DNA from: JAJNNC01 sp038232695
Lineage (GTDB): Bacteria > Bacteroidota > Bacteroidia > Cytophagales > Cyclobacteriaceae
Length of the DNA: 9,160 bases
Reading direction: 5' to 3'
Assembly (NCBI GenBank): GCA_038232695.1
Contig: JBBSNI010000221.1
Span: 1-9,160 of the forward strand
Shown piece by piece: positions 5,028 to 9,160 of the stretch. The notes below the pieces were generated by a model. That model saw nothing but the letters and a program-made list of their open reading frames with translations. It was not told where the DNA came from and did not search any database. Within the stretch, counting starts at the first letter, position 1; each line of letters begins with the position of its first letter. The translations under genes were made by a program, and so were the position numbers.

Positions 5028-6050
5028 ATGCTTGCTGAAACTTTTTATAACCAACTCCCCAAACACAAAATTGAATTAGTCAACGGGCAGACCCTCATCA
5101 GTGGGAGCCGGGAAGTATCCCGGATGGTGCTGGCTGCTATCCTGCAAGGCTATGGGGCTGAATACATTGTATCGTTAATAGCCCCGGAATTACTCCAGGA
5201 AGCCTGTATTGAGGCGTTTGGAAGAGGAAAAGCAAGACACCAAGAAGCTGTTCCCCTCATAGAGGCCTCTATCGATATGCCGGTAGCCCGCATGGCCAGT
5301 GAACTCAGGATGAATTTGTTTGCCCTGGACCACTTTGGCGTTTGGGGTGGTGACCTGGTGATCAAACTGGGTGAGGATGCTTTTACGCCGGATATATACA
5401 TGAACCGCAGCAGGCACGACCCCCGGCAGCATGAATATTTTCTCGATGGGGCGCCCGACCTGATCATTGAAGTAATGCACCCCGCCACCCGGGCTTTTGA
5501 TACCGGGCTGCGCCTTGATCGCTACCAGACCGCGGCAGTACCTGAAATCTGGCTCATTGACAGCACCTCGGAAAGTATTACAATCTATCGTCTTGAGGGA
5601 GGTTCCTACAACGTTGAAGAAACCAAGACAGCACAACTGGATTGCCAAATCTTGCCCGGATTAACTTTGTATCCTTCCCGGCTCTGGCAGGTAAAAGCTG
5701 ACCCCTGGGCGGCATTCCGCTGGAAGAACTACAGCGGGTTGGTTAGCCTCAGCCATGATTCTTTAGGGCATAGTCCGTCACAGGCCGGTAAGAGAGGAAC
5801 AAGAGAGGTGCAAAGTGACTTTCTTATTCCTTTTGCCCCGGATGTCCGGCTGGCGCCTACGCCTATCTCCTTTGAGCAGTTTATCTCCTGGGCACCGGAA
5901 GCCAAGTTTGAATGGATGGATGACAGTCCCCATATCGGCGGAGGCACCGATACCAACCTGTACCTCACCGGACTGCTGCTCATGACCTTTGGCCTGACAG
6001 AAGCGGTAGGGATGTTGCCCTCCGGGGCTTGGGCAGATCATTTGAAATGA
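5028..6050 (+). CDS. Uma2-family protein (PD-(D/E)XK-like) with an extra C-terminal segment
   Basis: Counting from ATG 5028, the product has 340 residues. Uma2 (formerly DUF820) features are KIELVNGQTLIS near the start, TPDIYM with Asp122, APDLIIEV with Glu148, and YQTAAVPEIWLID ending the core at about 180. Family members are annotated as endonuclease-like from their fold; few have been tested. The helix that usually carries a conserved Lys (D-x-G-x-K-x-x-x-Y) reads DTGLRLDRY here, with Arg162 instead. Residues about 280-331 (ISFEQFISWAPEAKFEWMDD and following) resemble a second Uma2 N-terminus without its catalytic half, making the protein longer than the usual 180-250. The frame is open from TTG 5001 and GTG 5007, but ATG 5028 fits the family start better. 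No partner gene is clear. Confidence 0.82.
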   Translation: MLAETFYNQLPKHKIELVNGQTLISGSREVSRMVLAAILQGYGAEYIVSLIAPELLQEACIEAFGRGKARHQEAVPLIEASIDMPVARMASELRMNLFALDHFGVWGGDLVIKLGEDAFTPDIYMNRSRHDPRQHEYFLDGAPDLIIEVMHPATRAFDTGLRLDRYQTAAVPEIWLIDSTSESITIYRLEGGSYNVEETKTAQLDCQILPGLTLYPSRLWQVKADPWAAFRWKNYSGLVSLSHDSLGHSPSQAGKRGTREVQSDFLIPFAPDVRLAPTPISFEQFISWAPEAKFEWMDDSPHIGGGTDTNLYLTGLLLMTFGLTEAVGMLPSGAWADHLK

Positions 6051-6077
6051 GCGTAAAAAAAGGATTGTTTTGGCGCA

Positions 6078-6148
6078 TAAATTTTACTTTGAAAATTTAG
6101 CAGAGTTTATTAACTCGCCTGATAGCTTATCTTCTTAAAACTAAGAAG
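6078..6148. promoter_or_regulatory. leader with three consecutive inverted repeats
   Basis: Three perfect inverted repeats lie in the 123 bases before the DUF499-like gene. They are TAAATTTT-ACTTTG-AAAATTTA (6078-6099), GAGTT-TATT-AACTC (6103-6116) and CTTCTTA-AAAC-TAAGAAG (6131-6148). The first covers TTACTTTG (6084-6091), one base off the Bacteroidetes -7 box TAnnTTTG, although no well-spaced -33 TTTG is present. If that box is real, the first repeat could be an operator and the other two hairpins in the leader RNA. In AT-rich sequence some of these could be chance. Confidence 0.4.
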
Positions 6149-6173
6149 TAGAAAGATAAAAGCAAAGTGTTCA

Positions 6174-9160
6174 ATGAAAACATTATACCAAGCCCTTACC
6201 CCACGCCAAACAGTATTTGATAAAAGCAGAAGAGATGTCGTGCTTGATCTCTCAGACCTTGCCGAAGACAAGATAGACCCTGAGATTTTCTTTCAGGAAA
6301 ATTTCATTACCAATGGCATGAAACAGCTTTATGAAGCTGTCTTCAGGCGGCTTGAAGGTGCTTCGGATGATGGTATTTTCAAACTGACCCAAGCGATGGG
6401 CGGTGGCAAAACCCACAATATGATTACCATGGGACTTCTGGCAAAGTATCCGGCATTTAGAAGTACTATGACCTCTGTGTATGATACTGCCTTTAAAGGA
6501 ACAGCCAGCGTCATCTCTTTTTCTGGTCGCCAAAATCCAACGAATGGTATTTGGGGCTATCTGGCAGAGCAACTCAACAGGGCTGATCTCTTTAAAAAAT
6601 TCTACAGTGAAGGGCTTAGAGCACCAGGTCAGAGCGACTGGATTGCCTTGCTACAAGGTGCGCCCACCGTCATCATTTTAGATGAACTACCGCCCTATTT
6701 CCATTATGCTCATACGCAAAGCATTGGTACGGGTACTTTAGCAGATGTTACCACCGCAGCGTTGTCAAATCTGCTGGTTGCCATTGGCAAATCCGAATTG
6801 TCTAACGTGGCACTGATCATTTCCGACCTAAGTGCTTCTTATGACAAAGGTTCCGCCCAACTGGCACAGGTCTTTGCAAATTTTGAGAACGAAACAAAAA
6901 GACTTTCCAGAAATTTTACACCCGTTCAACAAAACAGTGATGAAATCTATAAAATCTTGCGAAAACGGCTTTTTGAAAAAGAATTAGCAGCCGAAGAGGT
7001 GGAAGAGATCGCTATTGCCTATAGCAAAGAACTCGAGAAGTCTGTAAGGATGGATATCACCAATGAATCGCCTCAAAAACTACAGCAAGCCATCATAGAA
7101 AGTTATCCTTTTCATCCTGCTATAAGAGACCTTTATGCAAGATTTAAAGAAAATCCAGGCTTTCAGCAAACAAGAGGATTGATCAGGCTGATGCGTACCG
7201 TAGCATCCCATATGTGGAAAACAGATGAACCGGCAGCAAAAAATTCCTATCTCATCCATCCTTTTGATGTCGACCCCAACGATGCGGATGCCTATAACGA
7301 GATCAGCACGATCAATGACAAACTCCTCAATGCAGTTTCCAATGATATTGCTTCTCATGGCCAATCTGCTTCTGAAAAATACAGCGAAGAATTAGCCAAT
7401 GACTTACCCAACAAAGTAGCCAGATTGATCTTCATGTCGTCGCTGAGTTTGGTACAAGGGGCTACCAAAGGCTTGAAAGAGAACGAAATTGCGGCATTTT
7501 TATCCGTACCAGGTGTCAGTGTAAGTTCACTGAAGGCGACCGTCATACCGGAGCTTCGCCACCGCTCCTGGTATCTACACACCGATAACCAGGGCAATCT
7601 GCTATATAAGAATGTGCAGAATGTTTCTGCCATGATCAACAACTACCAGAAATCCATCCAACCAGAAACAGCCCGGCAGGATATTGTTAAATTGCTGCAT
7701 CACTTGTTCGAGCCTATTCAGAAAGATTGTTATCAAAAGGTGATGGCCTTGCCGGCTTTGGACGAAATCAATATCACCAGAGAGTATGTTACGTTGATCA
7801 TTTATCAACCTCATGCCGACGGCAAGCTACACCCCGACTTACAAGGCTTATACGACAATGAGCGGCTGAAAAACAGGATGCTGTTTCTTACCGGTGACTT
7901 GCACAATATGGATAGCATCTACCAGCAGGCGCGTGGCATCAGAGCGGTAGAAGAAGTGCTTAAAGAGTTCGATAAGGAAAAGGTGGCGCCTAATGATCCA
8001 CAAAGAACAGAAGCGTATGAGCTTAAGGAAAACTACCAGTTCAAATTCTATTCAGCCGTACAATCTATCTTTACAAAACTTTATTATCCTACCAAGAATG
8101 GTTTGATGAATGCCAATGCCCAGTTGCATTTTGCCAAAAACCAATACGACGGAGAAGAGCAAATAAAGAAGACCTTACACGATAAAAGGAAATTCAATAC
8201 GGAAATCACTTCGGAAAACTTTGTCAAAAAAATAGAAATCAAACTTTTTGGCGGTACTGCTTCGCTTCCCTGGAACGATATTTTGCAGAATGCCGCCTCA
8301 TTGCCCGACTGGGACTGGCACAAGCCTGATGCCTTGGAGCAAATCAAACAAAGCATGTTGCAAAAAGACCTTTGGCGTGCCGAAGGCAACTGGATCAACA
8401 AAGGACCCTTCGACAAGCCGGACACTTCTGTGCGTGTAGAACAAATCGACCGCGATCCTGCTACGGGCAAAGCGAAGCTGCGCGTTAAGCCGGTGAATGG
8501 TGATAAGGTGTTGTATGCCTATGGGAAAGGCAGTGTTTCAGAAACAAGCCCTACCTTAGATCACCACGAAATCTTCGTGACCAACGAAATGGAAATAGAG
8601 TTTCTGTGTGTAGATACCCAAAAAGAACACAAAACAGGAGACTCCTCTTTATGGAATAATGAAATAACCCTCAAATTTGAATTTATCAACCAAGGGGATG
8701 AAATACTGTTGGAAATCGCGGTATCTCCGCCTACAGCGACCGTAAAATATACGACCGATGGGTCTAATCCTTCTCATGGCGGTACCTACGAAGGCCCTTT
8801 TGTGGTAGCACCAAAAAGCATCATCCAGGTGATCGGTATCAAAGGAGATCATACTTCCGAGATCAAAACGATCAAAGCACCCGACCATCAAGGCAAAGTG
8901 GAGATCAAAAAAGACCAGGCGATCACCTGGAACAAACGCTTCAACAACGGATCAACGGCAGATTCTTACCAATTTCTGAATGTTATCAAAAAAACAAAAG
9001 GGGAATTAGCAGGAATTGAATTAAGTTTGAAAGGTCATGGATGGGCCAATATTAGTTTTGACCCTTCTCTGCAATTCAGTGCCGAAAGGGTGGAAGGCTT
9101 TATGCAATTCGCGCAAGAGCAATTTAATATTGAAGGGCAATTGCTACTGAATTGTAAGAA
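6174..9160 (+). CDS. DUF499-like P-loop ATPase, 3' end outside window
   Basis: The frame is open for 995 codons from ATG 6174 to the window edge. A stop lies at 6123 and 6174 is the first ATG after it. Motifs include a P-loop QAMGGGKTH (73-81, Lys79), Walker B TVIILDELPP (165-174, Asp170-Glu171), a sensor-like ALIISDLS (213-220), an Arg-rich LSRNF just after, and YPFHPAIRDL with QTRGLIRLMR further on. These match DUF499 ATPases (about 1,000 residues), so most of the gene is here. From about 770 to 905 the sequence looks like chitobiase C-terminal beta-sandwich domains, clearest at ATVKYTTDGSNPSHGGTYEG (855-874). DUF499 genes commonly lie in phage-defence loci near DUF1156 methyltransferases, helicases or PLD nucleases; none is visible, but the downstream side is cut off. 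GC content is lower than in the transporter gene, consistent with transfer. No SD sequence is seen. Confidence 0.8.
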   Translation, partial: MKTLYQALTPRQTVFDKSRRDVVLDLSDLAEDKIDPEIFFQENFITNGMKQLYEAVFRRLEGASDDGIFKLTQAMGGGKTHNMITMGLLAKYPAFRSTMTSVYDTAFKGTASVISFSGRQNPTNGIWGYLAEQLNRADLFKKFYSEGLRAPGQSDWIALLQGAPTVIILDELPPYFHYAHTQSIGTGTLADVTTAALSNLLVAIGKSELSNVALIISDLSASYDKGSAQLAQVFANFENETKRLSRNFTPVQQNSDEIYKILRKRLFEKELAAEEVEEIAIAYSKELEKSVRMDITNESPQKLQQAIIESYPFHPAIRDLYARFKENPGFQQTRGLIRLMRTVASHMWKTDEPAAKNSYLIHPFDVDPNDADAYNEISTINDKLLNAVSNDIASHGQSASEKYSEELANDLPNKVARLIFMSSLSLVQGATKGLKENEIAAFLSVPGVSVSSLKATVIPELRHRSWYLHTDNQGNLLYKNVQNVSAMINNYQKSIQPETARQDIVKLLHHLFEPIQKDCYQKVMALPALDEINITREYVTLIIYQPHADGKLHPDLQGLYDNERLKNRMLFLTGDLHNMDSIYQQARGIRAVEEVLKEFDKEKVAPNDPQRTEAYELKENYQFKFYSAVQSIFTKLYYPTKNGLMNANAQLHFAKNQYDGEEQIKKTLHDKRKFNTEITSENFVKKIEIKLFGGTASLPWNDILQNAASLPDWDWHKPDALEQIKQSMLQKDLWRAEGNWINKGPFDKPDTSVRVEQIDRDPATGKAKLRVKPVNGDKVLYAYGKGSVSETSPTLDHHEIFVTNEMEIEFLCVDTQKEHKTGDSSLWNNEITLKFEFINQGDEILLEIAVSPPTATVKYTTDGSNPSHGGTYEGPFVVAPKSIIQVIGIKGDHTSEIKTIKAPDHQGKVEIKKDQAITWNKRFNNGSTADSYQFLNVIKKTKGELAGIELSLKGHGWANISFDPSLQFSAERVEGFMQFAQEQFNIEGQLLLNCK

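Noticed and set aside
5150..5983. Several minus-strand open frames of 84 to 152 codons
   Set aside because: They are antisense to the Uma2-family gene, whose motifs fit the family in order.
6069..6091. TTTG and TTACTTTG as a full promoter for the DUF499-like gene
   Set aside because: The two elements are only 11 bases apart, against about 19 to 21 expected. Only the -7-like box is kept as a possibility.
6481..6681. 66-codon plus-strand open frame, and minus-strand frames across 6252-8891
   Set aside because: They overlap the long DUF499-like frame, which has motifs throughout. The short ones have no protein-like features.

Overview
The window looks like chromosomal DNA of a Bacteroidota bacterium, perhaps a Chitinophaga/Niastella-like Chitinophagaceae. 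The evidence is the near absence of Shine-Dalgarno sequences, a Bacteroidetes-type -7 box (TAnnTTTG), AATATTCAA-type extragenic repeats, and proteins that read like Bacteroidota members of their families. The genus is an inference. GC content is mixed: the first 330 bases are AT-rich, the transporter is GC-rich, and the last 3 kb is lower again.

Left part (1-1285). A minus-strand tRNA-Arg (anticodon UCU) has a rho-independent terminator. A degenerate copy of its 5' half lies upstream. The AT-rich flank at 1-283 holds only broken coding remnants, so it may be an old integration scar. Next is a minus-strand gene for a CrtA-like (spheroidene monooxygenase family) protein.

Middle (1286-4945). 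Divergent from the CrtA-like gene is an MFS transporter, followed by a 99-residue protein with a signal peptide and one C-terminal membrane span. The 392-base gap after it contains a near-consensus promoter followed by two hairpins with T-tracts. This could be an orphan small-RNA gene whose 5' end can pair with its 3' stem. Three exact copies of a 14-bp repeat then run into the stop codon of a minus-strand PhzF-family gene. That protein lacks the usual catalytic glutamate. A possible 51-codon ORF lies just upstream of it.

Right part (5001-9160). A Uma2-family (PD-(D/E)XK-like) protein carries a second, incomplete Uma2-like N-terminal segment at its C-terminus. A leader with three consecutive perfect inverted repeats follows. 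Then a large gene starts at 6174 and stays open to the window edge (995 codons). It has Walker A and B motifs, resembles DUF499 ATPases, and has chitobiase-C-terminal-like beta-sandwich sequence near its end. DUF499 ATPases are often found in phage-defence islands with methyltransferases and nucleases, so this is probably the first gene of an island continuing past 9160.

No single pathway ties the whole window together. The most promising targets are the DUF499 gene with its palindromic leader, the candidate small RNA at about 3711-3880, and the PhzF and Uma2 proteins with altered key residues.
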